NCBI GenBank assembly: GCA_002633005.1 | Contig: NMRA01000226.1 | Coordinates: 229,780-293,779 of the forward strand | Length of the DNA: 64,000 bases | Reading direction: 5' to 3' | Origin: Phoronis australis | Taxonomy: Eukaryota; Phoronida; Phoronidae | Shown here: piece by piece, positions 11,101-24,500 of the stretch | How the letters are laid out: each line of letters opens with the position of its first letter | Numbering within the stretch: position 1 is the stretch's first letter | Notes under the pieces: model-generated | Seen by the model: the letters and a program-made list of their open reading frames with translations, nothing else | What the model was told of the DNA's origin: nothing | The model's database searches: none | Translations under genes and position numbers: made by a program

Positions 11101-12449
11101 GCACAGACATCAGTACTGAGAAAGAAGGTCAAAAAGTTTCACCTGGTTACTAAGCAACAGTCTCATCACTGCAGATGAAACTAGTAATAAACTAGTTAAA
11201 GAATGTAAATGTAACAAAGAGATTGTAAGCTATTAGAAATAAACAAGACCAACCTCTGTAATTGCCCATCTGACATAAATGGCTTTATGCCACTTTTAAT
11301 TACGAAGTCATGTCATTCATGGCTAATATTTTTAAAGTTACATAGGACCCTAGAAAAATGTCTAAATTTCACTTCGAACATCACATCTTAGAAATGACTG
11401 ATCAAATTCATTTGAAAGTTTCGGCTACGCAAGCTTTATACCTCGTTCTCAAAATTATATTACTGCAATGAACTGTTTTTGAAAGGACCCACTTTTGCAT
11501 GAGCAGCGATAACAAATATATGAAAATGTTTTCCTATCATTTTGTCTTTCTTTTTTGCCAAATTTTGCTAAAAAGATGGAAGACTAGCACAAGTCAACAA
11601 TCAAATGCTTAAGGGTTTCTCCTTCCAGAAATACACACAAACTGGTCCTACATAACCTTAAATGAATTGAAATGAAGCTCTACGTAAGATATCCAATTCA
11701 GACAATAGTCTCTTTTGACTTTGAATGCAACATGGCTAAAACCACCTTAATCAGTAAAAAAAATATGTTCCTTTGAAATACAAGATGATTGATCAGCTCC
11801 GTGTGATTTGCTGACATGGTCAAGGGCAGACATGCCGAGACTGCAGAGCAATCATGGAGGTCACTGTTTCTAGAAAAAGGACTGTGTACACTCTGGAACG
11901 ATTTTTGAGAGACACCTACATTACAATGCAAAATATCCAGAAAAAAACACATTATTTGTGGGCCAATCTCCATCGGCCCAGCCTTGTTTGAAATTGGGTT
12001 AAGCAGAGGCACATTTTGAGTCATGTAACATTCACTAAACCAACGGGTTGGTTTTTTAAAAAGTCACACTCAAAGTTAAGTTGTCGTTTGTTAGTCTTCT
12101 ACTGGATCAAACATAGACACGAAATCATAATATTCAAATAATTATGTTACAACATTTGACGTAAGTAGATTGCCTAATAGACCTGATGGTCAGCCATTAC
12201 CATTGATTCGGGAAACAGAATCAGGTCAGGTCGTCAAGTTTTCTCATCACAGTGGAATGTGGTACAACAAAGGCCCATCAATGGAATATAATTCTAGACT
12301 TCAGTATAACCACACACTACACTGGCTTTAAACTGATTCAAGCCATGTAGTATCAGTTTACGCACTGCTGGATTGTTGATAGAGAATACAGGGGGCATTG
12401 TGTCTGGATGTATCAACATGTGGCGCACTCTGGTGTTGGTGATGGTGGT
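8160..12449. other. intergenic region and presumed 3' UTR of the CYRI homologue
   Basis: No gene can be supported between the secreted-protein gene and the CYRI stop codon. The part from about 10.9 kb to 12.45 kb probably includes the CYRI 3' UTR. A minus-strand AATAAA lies at 10937-10942 and is one candidate poly(A) signal, about 1.5 kb from the stop. The segment 11345-11585 is a repeat copy shared with 15.67-15.94 kb. The short frames at 8316-8579, 9646-9834 and 11698-12024 show no recognisable motif. Confidence 0.5.
11345..11585. repeat. dispersed repeat, single arm
   Basis: It begins GGACCCTAGAAAAATGTCTAAATTTC-like and ends TTTTTTGCCAAATTTTGCTAAAAAGAT. It is alignable by eye, with many differences, to 15674-15938 in the same orientation and to 14607-14950 in reverse. 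Confidence 0.4.
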
Positions 12450-12513
12450 TCATGACAGTAGAGCCTTGATGTTTTTAGGAGTTGTCTCATCATTCAAATG
12501 AATTGTGTTATAC
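12450..12513 (-). CDS. CYRI: CYRI homologue terminal coding exon (residues 304-324)
   Basis: The acceptor is TTCCAG before GTATAAC. It encodes [20 protein letters not shown], then TGA at 12452-12450. This matches the family C-terminus Y.T.HLNDETT.K.IK.(L/M)L, with one extra serine. Confidence 0.92.
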
Positions 12514-15500
12514 CTGGAATCATACGATGCGTTACATCAGCTGTAGCCAGCAGAGACATGAACATTACAGTACAAGTCAAGTAATCAGACAAAATGACCT
12601 GGAATTCCCTCATCATTATGGTTGGGCAAAAGCCTAATTAATTCCTTGTTAGAATAGTCCTCTCTCATAACCGAGAATAAAGGGAAATTAACAGGAACAG
12701 TTAGTAAGGTAGCTAAGCCATTCCGTAATTAGAATTTTGCTGTCATAACAATAATTACAGTAAAGGTACTTCAAATTCAAACACAAATGGTGGCCAAATT
12801 GTCATTATTTCATTTTTCGTTTTGGAAGGAACAAGTCAAAAACTCACCTGAGGGCATTCAGTAACCCTTCTACCCTGGCGTTAGGATAGTCCTTCAATAC
12901 CTTCACCGAACTCTTCATCTGCAAAGGAGAAAAGGAAATAAGTTGGAGTAAAATTGGCATTTTGAATTGAACAATATTTTTGAATTCATAAAAAACATGT
13001 TGAAATTGCCCACAAAGACACATTCAAAGGATGAGTTATAGAATGTGCAATCACCAGCAGTTGACCTCTGGTCACCACAGCAGACAGCCCTTACCTTGAG
13101 ACAGACAGCTGACGTCTACAACTTTTTATCATTCAGTATCAGAAAATATGTTTACAATAAATAAGTAATAGATAAGCCCACCAATACATTTCAAGTGAGA
13201 CAAAACTGTAATTTCTTAATTTTCAAGGATCGAGCAGGGCAGCACCAGAGCTGAAGGGCAATGGTGAACTCCATCAATTATGAATGTCGTGTCTGCCTCT
13301 TTTTAATGCTTAAAATAAATTTCCATGCATTTTCAAAACGACAGCAATAAAAAAATACCGAGGCAAAAACAGATTTCTAAGGATTTGGTCAGTTTTTCAG
13401 CCATAAAGAAAATACTGCGGGATATCAAGATTTTCCACTCAGTGAACACAACATATTATTTTTGTAGAAACCTCTCTGTTCTAATGGAGTAGATTTCAGA
13501 AAATGTTGATTTTCTCTCCTTATAATATTTATAATTATATAATTCTCATGAACTATAAAAAATTAAAGCGTAATCTTTCATCCAGTCTGCCTGGAGGCAA
13601 TATTTTGTAACCTTTGGAGAAAATGGTGGACGACTATGAAGGAACCCTTATAATCTGTCAAGACAGTAAACATTATTCTGACTATACATTTCAAATTAAA
13701 GAATACATTTTGCCTTCTTTTATACAAAAAACTGCTAAGGAAAAAGCCACCCAAATCAATCAATAAAATAGACACAATAAACACAATTTTCTACTAAAAC
13801 ATTCATCCAGCGCTGAAACTCGTGGGTGGCACCAACAACAAATGGATCCCTGCTAAACTGAATCGCAAAACTGAGTTATGAATGCCAAACATGGCAACCC
13901 CTATAGCTACCATCTGCTGGCCTCACCACTCAGGTAATTAACTTCCATTCTCTCATCCAGAACTCATCTCAGGTGTGTGAGTATCAAATAGTGACACAGC
14001 AGTTGAGTTCATCAAGGTAAGTTATTATTTTTTTAAATATTTCAATAGAAATTCATAAAATTTAGTCCATGGTGGGCCGACCTACGGAAAATAAACGTTG
14101 ATTTTCACATCAGATGAAAAGTCTAAGTCCTTCTGACTACTGTTGCAGTTGACCTATAAGCTAGTGTTGCACCTATAATGGGGACCAGCATAGACTGAGC
14201 CTCGTCGTTCAACATATAACACTGTAGTGACTCTCAGAAAGGACTGACTGGCACTGAGGGGCAGAGGTAGGCATAGCCAAGTAAAATTGAAACCTATAGG
14301 GCAGGTTGTATTTTTCTTTGGAGTTAAGTTTTGCTTTTGTCGCAACTGTACACTTGCCAAACTGGAGTCATGTTGGGTGAGTACACAATATTGTGTCTAG
14401 CAGTTATACACAGTCATCAATAACTGATGACAAAAGGTATTTCACAACAACACCTCCGACGGGTCCGAGTATTTAGCCATATATTCACAAAAAAACTCTA
14501 GATTTTAACTCCGTAAAAGTACACATTTTCTAAAAGCTGACAGCTTGCAGAATTTGGTTTTTTATTTTGTCAATCTGCCTTAAACTGAGTCACGCGAACA
14601 TGTCTTTTTAGAAAAAATTAGCAAAAAAAGATACAATTGATAGCAAAGCAACATCATTTATTTCATATAAATGCACAAGATGAGATCTCAAAAAAATGCT
14701 GTCACAGTTTTCCAAAATATCATTAATTTTCTTTTCCATTTACTCAACTAATAAGATTTTTTCACAAAACTCATGAAAATGACATTTTTCATTGCCGATC
14801 ATGAAAAAGCGGAACATTTTAAAAACTACTCCTAAAAGCCCTTCGGAGAACAATGTGTGAAGCACGATATTTGAAAGTTTCATAATCAGAGGTCATTTCT
14901 CAGGTACGACCTTCTGAAGTTAGACAAATTCGGACTTTTTCCCAGGGTTTCCCATAACCTTAACACAAGTTTCCAGTGATGTCATATACTCTTAACCATG
15001 ATCTGGAGGCCTCAATAATGTATCAGAACATGAGGATATTATTTTTTAAATTTATGGACGTTCTTTTCAATTCATGTCACTCAGGTTAAAGTAATTACAT
15101 AGAAAATAGTGAGTGTTCCATCTTAGTTTCCAAGAGAAAGCTATTTGTGTTAAGAAATCAGTTTCTTGACATACTGTGTATGAACACCATTACCTTACTT
15201 TATTAATACTACACGTAATTAATTGTAAAGTCAACGTACACTGTAGATAGTACATCTCCCTATCAGCCGAAACACAGTAATCATAAAATATTTTTCAAGT
15301 AGCATAGAATGTGTGGTTACTTCTCTTCAACAGAGCACAGTTCACACTTTCGGCACAGCGTAAATGTTTTGGAAACATGTAAGATCATACAAAAATGACC
15401 AAATTTGGCTAACCTGAGAACACCAGTGCTCGTAAGTAGTTGATAAGATTCATATGGAGCTCTCACATACAATACTTTACGGACAGTGTCCCCCAAAAAT

Positions 15501-18500
15501 GCTGTTAAAAATCACACTGTTAAATGGTGCACTTTTACATGAATGACTATCAAAATAGGATTTTTCAGATTTTCATTGCAAAACGTCAACACGTTGTGCA
15601 AAATGAAACCATAAACTTAAGTTTTACAAAACTGTCACTGAGATTTCATCTTGGAACATTTAAAGTTAGATGTGAAACCCTAGAAAAGTATAAATTTGGC
15701 AAACTTCGGAACATTGTATCTCAGATACGACTAATCAGATTAACATGATCATTCACACACCGTGCTTTACAAACTGCTCTCCACAATGTGTTAGGGATTG
15801 TTTTTAAAATGATCCATTTTTGCACGAAAATTGAATCAGCATTTCTGAAATCTTATCTTGAAAATTATATCAAATAAAATTTATACCATTGTTTTGCTAT
15901 CCAATGTACCTTTTTTGCTAAACTGTACTAGAAAGATAGAGCCATGTGACCAGTGACCCAATCAATAAATTGGTGAGAAGTTAAAAATCAAAGTCCACAA
16001 TCTTTGTATTTTCAAAAAATCTCCAATCTGAGTTAGGCAAAAGTGAAGACCAGATTTCTACCGAAAGTTATTTTTTGACGGAAGGTGAGTTTAAAGTCAT
16101 ACTCTGGTAAGCAGCACTGCTGAATTCTTAGGAAATGGAATTCACGATTTCGAATAACATAGCTCCTCAGCAAGGTGTATGGACAACAATGTGGTCATGT
16201 GTCAAAACACACAGGCACTTAAAGATGGAGTAAAATTGTGAAAACATTCAAGATGCCTGCGTAAAAACAAGAATATTATGCGTTTCAAAATGTCCTGCTT
16301 TCATATTACACTGATCAGTAGAAAACCCATGAAAACATTCTACATAAAGTGGTCCCATCAGCTTACATGACGGACAGCCCATTAAAAGAAGTCCCAATGA
16401 ATCCTGGGACTATTTTCAAGGCTTCAACACTAACGCCTCCCTTTGTTGACAGATCAACATGTCACTCAAGACCCTGGGCTTGTGTGTGTTACTGTTATAC
16501 GCCTCAGTCACACTCATCAATGCTGGACTACTCAAAGATGCCTGCAGCCACAAGGTATGACTTCACTGGCCCACAAAAGGGGGCGATTGACACAACTCAT
16601 CATAAGTTGCCTGAATTCACTCCTTGCACGAATTTGGCGTTACGCTTAAAAATGAGGTGCTGTGTCAAAACTACAATCTGGTTCTCCATGTCACATTTGT
16701 GTTGTTAAAATCGACGCTAAAACGAGACATTGTGTCCAACACAACAATGCAAAACAATCGCTTTTTGCGGCGCCACCAAAGTGTGCAAGAACTGACTGGG
16801 AATTTGTTAGACTTAGATTTGCCGGAGAGGCTGATTAACTAAATGATGCCACAAGGCACTTGTCAAACATTTCAAACTGTTCCTAAGGCATCATTAGTGA
16901 GCACACGTACAACCAAATAATAACAACACAGAAGGTCAATATACAAGCATAGAATGAAATTAACTTTTAAAGATTCCATATCAATACAAAACCAGGAGGC
17001 TTTTTGAAAACTCGTACTTCGAATTGTTATTTTCAGTGCAAAGAGAAGATCAAATGTGTACAAGGACGCTGTAAAGACATAACGTTCATTGTATTCAACT
17101 TCTGTACAGCCAAGTGCCTGCCACACTTCGATGTATGCGTCAATCATTGCTTGGACCGTGCCCACAAAGCCCTGAATAACTAACAAAGACTGATATTGGA
17201 ATTAGCAGTATGGACTACACTATGGGCTAACAGAGGGCAGGACTGACACAATGGATTTTGAACTGCCAATCTGACCCTGATGGAAATACATACTTATTAC
17301 AGAGGACTGGCAAGAAAATTGAAATATTTCAAATTCACAATGTCATATAGTTCATAATCAGTTTATGGTTAACATCAACCCAATTTTCAAGTTGCTGAAT
17401 TAGGGACATTTAGAAAATATCCATTTTTCTTAAATTTACCTTCAAATTACAAGACAACTAGCATTCTACTCTATTTTTTGTTGAAAATGAGGTATCTTTT
17501 GTTTTCTGCAATATCAAATAAAACCTGAACCAGGTTCAGTGCGGTTGTCTGACTCACATCAATGACAGACGCCTTGTTGAACGCCCCCGTGTGGTGAACG
17601 TGGTCGTACAGAATGATCACGCCGACCATGACACGTAGACAGAACATCTCCGTCTCTTCCTTCTCCATTTTCTTTCTTAACTTCCTGTGAAACACACAAA
17701 CAAGTTCTGTTCACTGACTGAGTTCATTACATTATGAAAATTCTACCACTTTAAATCGAACCATCCCACCTTTTGACAATTTACCTCACAACCTGCCACA
17801 CACACATTTGTATGTGCTTTTCCACACAGTTTACCCTTATGTCCCCAATAAATTTCACAATAGGACCACAAAACGCATTTTAAGGTTACATGTACCCCTA
17901 ATTAAAATCATGTTGCCTTCAAATATCTAAGTAACTAACGACTATCAATATATAATTTAAAGTTTATATTTCCAAAACTAGGAATCGAGTCAAAACTATT
18001 CATATCATTCACAACACTATGTCATTCTTGTAGTCGCTCCACTGCACAATTTTCGTAAAAATAAAACTTTTTGAAATGTACATTCCTTTGATAAGGAATA
18101 CGTCCATTCATCAGCATTCATCAAATTTTCTGTCTTAAAACTTTGATAAAAAAAACACTGATTTTAATGGTATTATATGAGATACAGGGCACACACAACC
18201 TTTTAAGGTGTTTTTGGTTGCTACGGCGAACATTCGCTTTTCCATTTTTGAATGTTTGCCTACTATGCATTGCTTGCATTTGGAATTATAGTATGCATCT
18301 GCATGCAAAGCTGTGCCAATATCCAGAATTAGGCACATGCACAAATTGTAAGTAAAACAGCCGAGTAAAATTGAGTAAAACTTCATGAGGCAGCGAGTAG
18401 AAACGAGCACGCACCCTTGTACCACTGAACTTGAACTCCAGCCACACACTGGCACTCTCCCCACAGGCGATTTCAATGCAAATGACCAATATGCCCTGCC

Positions 18501-21500
18501 CAATTTGCGTATTTTTCGTCCCTCAAAATAGTCTGTAGTAAGGGTCCCGGAGTGGGGTTGGAGTTCTGGTTTCGTTTCTAGGGTTATAGTGCATGGTCCG
18601 AGTTTCTGCAGTGAGTGACAAGGTGCACACCCGTGGTAAGTTTACTCAATTTCCACCCCCTTGTAATTAAACTTGACTTATTCATTAAAAATGTTTGTTG
18701 TTAATGTGAGTTTAATTAACAATTAATTTAAATGAAAAGCACAATGAATGACCACAATGCATGCAGAAAAGTCTCTATTAAAGACAACACCTGTATGCAA
18801 ATCACTTGAGCAAAAGATTCCGTTTAAAAAACGCATTATTTTGGTTATATGATCCCAGGCCAAAAATGCTCGCATACGCTTTAACAACAGCTAGGTTGGT
18901 CAAACTGATGGAACGACACCTTGCAGTTTCAACTGGAAACTTTGTGACTTGTTCCAAATCTGACCCACGATGGCATACTGGCAAAGAAAGTGAGTTGGAT
19001 CTGTTGTGAACAAGTCGAGTTCCTTGATGAAACTCTCGTGATAAAACAGTTTCATGGGATGCACTTGAAATTCTGTTAGTTTCCCCTCACCCTACCATCC
19101 CTACTCTGAGATGATTTGGTCCGAGGTTCAAGGAATAGATGTCCGATTCATAGTCCACTTTTCATCACAGAAGGGCCGAGGTACCTTATTGTCATAATAT
19201 ATTAGTTACATTAACCACACAGCATTTTTTTATGAGATATCAAATAAAATATTTTGAGTTGTGCATATACGTTATGGTCCGTCGTAAGAAGGGAAACAAA
19301 TTCCACTTTAAATAAACTCCCTGTCAGCAGTACACCAGTAAAAGTATAGGCTTTGTGTTTACAAGGATGTCGGTTCCATTCCATGGGTGATGTATGCTAT
19401 GAACATTCAGTCTTATTTCTTAAGGTTGATAGTTTGCCAGAGATGTCAACAGTATTGTTCAGCAATGTGGCTTATAGTGACGTAGTTGTTTGTCAAGCGT
19501 ATTAATTTTTATACATTGAGAACCACACCGTGACAAGCTGGCATTCCCTAGACATTTTTACCCACTGAGATAGGTGATCTTAACAAGGGACACACACACA
19601 CACAGATGATTTAAGAGGCCCGCTGCCCCATTGCAACAGAAATCCCAAAGCCTAAGAATGGAATACACTTCAAATTATATACACCACCAACAGAACAAAC
19701 ACAAATGACAAATAGATAACAATATGTGATAAGCTATCAGTGCATCATTATACCACTCAAAGCTACAAAGTAATTTGATCATACTACCAGCACACTGGCA
19801 CAACAATCAACCAACTGTCAGCTAACTATGGGTATAAACTTGAAAGCATTACTGGTCAAAGGTCATAATTAAAGGTTGTACCAATTTGCTACAAAAGATG
19901 CATNTATTCGGCTTGCATTGCCGATGCTCAAAAACCGTTCTCGGCAAGTGACGGAATCTTTTCAAAACTGCGCTATCTCACTTGAAATATCGGGCTGCGT
20001 TGTGAAGAGTCTTCCTGGTGACAAATAAGGGCTTTTCAATGAGTGGGTCTGTTTTGCGTTGTTGACGCACATGAAACGTTACAGACAACCGATTCTCTGC
20101 GTTTTCTCAACAAAAAAATGTCGACTTTGCGCTGTCAACGCATGGTTTCCCAATAAAAAGTTGGACTTGCGTATTGATTTTGGCTAGATTTTTGTATTTC
20201 CCAAGACAGCTACTGAACTCTAGCCTAGTCTGCGACCAGGAGTGCAAGGGTGAGAATCTCACGAACACGCTAGACTGAAGACGTCAAGACGTATGGTGAG
20301 GCATTGCAAACGAAGCACACGATCACACTATCTTCTTTAGCGAGATTCTTGCATCTGCGATGCTTATCAGAGAGCAACAGACAATTTGTAAGAGTAGTGA
20401 AACGTGGTTACGTGCGCCGCGCCCCTTTCTGAGTGCTGGGCCTTGCACTATGTTTGATTTTTAACCTGCTTTACTTTGGCTCCGTCTCATTCGGCTGCTG
20501 CTGTTCACTATCTACACTACTTTGAACGCGCCATATCCTACGAACAGACTTAGCTGTGGCCTATTGTGTATGGGGGCCTAAACAAAAAATATTTCTCATC
20601 ACGTCAAGAATAAAATCCGGACACCTCGTCGGGAGATTTTAGCCACTATCAAAGGACGTTTTAAAAATAAAAAACGTTTGGTAAACACGCAAGTTGATGT
20701 CAGGCGTGCAAGTTCAATGTCACAGTCGGAAGTCGAACAGCACGGCCTAATTAAACCAGTGCCCATGTTACGCTACAACGAAAAGTTGCAGCCTTCGGTG
20801 TATTTGCTATTTGTATTTTCATCAGAAATTTTCGTCATGCGGAACTCGGTGATTCTAATCATAGCTAAAGCGCCAAACACAAGCTAAACGCAAGACAATC
20901 GAGTAACGGTCGTGACATCGTCAAGACAAGGTAAAAATTACAAACCCGTTATACCGATTCTCGGACTCAATCCGTATACAGTAGTAATTATCCGTTGAAC
21001 GCTTTAGTGACACGGGAGTTGCGTCGATCCCAAATTACCGTTTCTAAAAATTTTCCTTGTCTGAAAGTCGCGGGACAAAAATCCGATGTTTATGACATTG
21101 TCCGAAATTTGAGGATCATTGCAAAACAGTTTTTTGACCTTGTACGAATTTCGTGAACTATGAAAAACTCATTTCGGAAATATTTATTCTTGGTCGAAAA
21201 TGGCGGGCCGTCCGAAAATCAAGTGACTTTACCGTAAGAGATTATTAGACATCCCCAGCCCTATGCAAATATCCTGACTATAGGGGGCACTGGGAGTCCT
21301 CAATCCCACTTTGTACAGACAACACCATAATACTTGACCGTTTATGGAAGTTTATCAATTGAGGTTTGCATGCCATTTTACACTTTTGACTTATCTTTCA
21401 ACAAAATGGTGTCATGCAATATCAATAGTTTGAAACACTCTGGCCATGATAATGCATCAGTTTCAAATATGAGACTGAGTAGTACACTTGCAACTTGAAT

Positions 21501-24500
21501 AACTAAAGGTTAAAGGTCACGGATTTCTGTCGAATGGTCGTCCATCCACCTCCCAAGCAACGGTCAATTTGCAAGTTGGAACGTCAGTGCCCACTGCAGT
21601 TGTCACTTGGGTCAGACTTTTTTAAAATTCTTATGCATGAAATAAAGCAACATGTCATTATTACAGTCTAATTCAAGCTAAGAAAAACCCTGGACATCCA
21701 ACAGCCAGCATTAAAGACTATAGGCTGTGAGATACACAGGTAGTCCACTACAAATTAACACTCCAGTTCGATTTTTTTCCAAGCAGTCGACGGCTGTTCA
21801 CCAACAAGTTTCTGACCAGCGAGAAAAATTTTGTGACCCATACTGTAAAAGAACTTCATAATTTCCTCAAGCTGTGACATGTGTTTAAATTAGATAACCA
21901 ATCCAGCAAGTTTACGATTTTTCAACTTCAAAAGAAACAACTTAACTTGACATGTGTCGCGATTATATTTTACGAATGTGCAGACATCCCAGTAATTGGC
22001 ATTCTTGGAATATAACAGAAAACTCCAACAATCTCTTCTTGGTAGTGCTGGCCATTCCCAGAAGCACTATTTTTATTTTCGTTCTAAAGACACCGAAAAC
22101 GCGAGATCTATCACAAAGGACTCTTCATCACGGCTGCCTGTTGCAAAGAAATAAAACGTCAATGCCTTCGAGTGTGACTTAAAATCTTGAATTTTTAAAA
22201 AAAGACAAATGAATTGTGCCAACTGGCAAGGTTCTCCACAAAAATAGTACAGCAAGAGGACCCCAGTAACTGCAAACATGTGCAACTGATTTAAAAATTG
22301 TAATTCACTATAATTCAGTTTCCAACAAACTGAAAAACAAATTGCCAAGCATTATGGCCATTATAGATCAGAAGTTGTTGGCTTGTACCACGAAGCAGAA
22401 GATTAAATAAGTTATTTTTTTGACAAAATTGAACTAAATGCTCAGAGGCTTCTATTCAAAAGTGCTCGACTAAACAGTAAGTGAAACCGGAGTTTGCATT
22501 TAAGCTGTCAAATGTAATTTTAGAATATTAATAATTAAAACTAGACCTTGTAAGCTTTCCCCACCATTGAATGCGGACATCAGAGGCCTACTTTGTCGAT
22601 GGTCAAATACCTTTTTGCGATATTGGGAACATGGTGGTTTTCAGAGGAACGAGCATTGCAACCACCATAAATGCAATGGAATTAAGAACTACAATTCAAT
22701 AAACTTTGTGCCATTAGAAATCTTAGATATCAGTCATAACCACGACCACGAAAGCACAGTTATGACCTTCGATAAAACAGGCTTCGGATGAAATCAGTGA
22801 AAAGGAGGCAGTGTGGCCTAGTGTGATAGGTGCTCGCCTTTTTTACTCGAGGTCGTGGGTTTGAGTCCCACTGGGCCACACAGCTAGACCCCTGAGTCAG
22901 GTTTCTAGCTCCTCAGCTCAGTTTTAACTATATATTAATAAAGCATAAAAATAGTTCCAGGTGATCAGTGCAATGGGTCTACATGCGAGGCCTGCGCACG
23001 TCAGGTACAACGTGTATCAGACCGCCTTTAATAATTATATTATAACCAGTGAAGAAGCTAACTATCCAACCTCAGTCTAACTGTCCCTCGTACGCTGCAA
23101 TACTGCTCCAATATAGCAACAATAATGGTGCAAGTCAACTAGTTTGTATCCAGTGAACCACCAATATTGTGTTAAATTAGCCTACTGCAACCAGAGGAGG
23201 TGTTAATAGGCTTCATACTATACCTAGGGGGGAAAACTCTTGACTTTCTCACGCTATCAGAAATGACGAATATTGTCAAACATAACACGTTGAACCATGA
23301 AACATGAATTTTCAGCACTAAGACTCCCAACAGATACAATTAGAATAGGAAACTTAGTGAATTTAGATTAAGATTTCCCTGAAGGCAAAGTAAATATTTA
23401 TATGCAGCAATGAATCACCATGCTGATATAATATCTACATATAACATTACAAATTTATAGTATTACTTGCTCTCACTAAAGGAGGGATTTCATATATCAA
23501 GGAGGAACAGTAATTTTTTTCAAGGCCAAAAAGAATAGTGGATTCCGGTCTGTTTTTTTGAAAATCAAGTTGGTGGTGTGGTATTTTTTTAGCTAATCAC
23601 CTTTTAAAGGCGAAGGCAACCTTTTTTCATGTCATTTTTAGAAAAAATAAGGTTCGTTGGTTATCTCAAAAAAAAATTACCACTTCATTACAGCTTTTCG
23701 TAATTTAAATAATTATTCGTTCTCTACTCCGGAAATGACGTTTTGGGAGGCAAGAATTTCGCGCCAATTTCTTTTCATATAGTCTGACTATGAGAGCTGT
23801 CGAGTTAGTCATTGATATACCTCGGTTGTGATAAGTTCGTTCGTCGATTGCTTTTGTTTACGAATCAGTCAACATGCCACACTGTTGCTGCGTATCGGGA
23901 TGTACTCATTATGGCCCAAAGCCTGTAAGCAGCCATGCTGCAATGTTGAGTAGTGGGAGTGAATACAGGCCCCTTGCAAAATCCAGTGAAGAGGACAGTT
24001 CGTCATTCAATGAACAGATCGGTGAGCCAAACTTGGAAAAGTTTATTGTGGACTTGTCTAAAGTATTGGAGCTATTTAGAATATGCCAGGTGTGTGGCGA
24101 GGGAGTCACACGGCAGGGTGTAAGCAGTTTGTGTGCTCAGGTTACAATCCAGTGGAAGTGTGTCGCGGGCAAGTGGGACAGTTGTTCCTCTGTACGTGAG
24201 ACGATAATGAGCACATCCTGGTACGCAGCAACAGTGTGACATGTTGACTGACTCGTAAACAAAAGCAAACGACGACCGAACTTATCACAACCAAGATAGA
24301 ACAATGGCTGACTCGGCAGCTCTCACAGTCAGACTATATGAAAAGAAATTGGCGCGAAATTCTTGCCTCCCAAAACGTCACTTCCGGAGTAGAGAACGAA
24401 TAATTAATTAAATTACGAAAAACTGTAGTTAAGTGGAAAATATGTCTGGTATATCCAAAGAATCTTATTTTTTCTAAAAAAGACAAAAAAGGTTGCATTC

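Noticed and set aside
16872-17186. 104-codon minus-strand frame near CYRI exon 8 with a plausible helix ([17 protein letters not shown])
   Set aside because: It does not match the CYRI protein, whose exons 8 and 9 join perfectly without it. It has no recognised domain and its 3' half is low-complexity intron translation.
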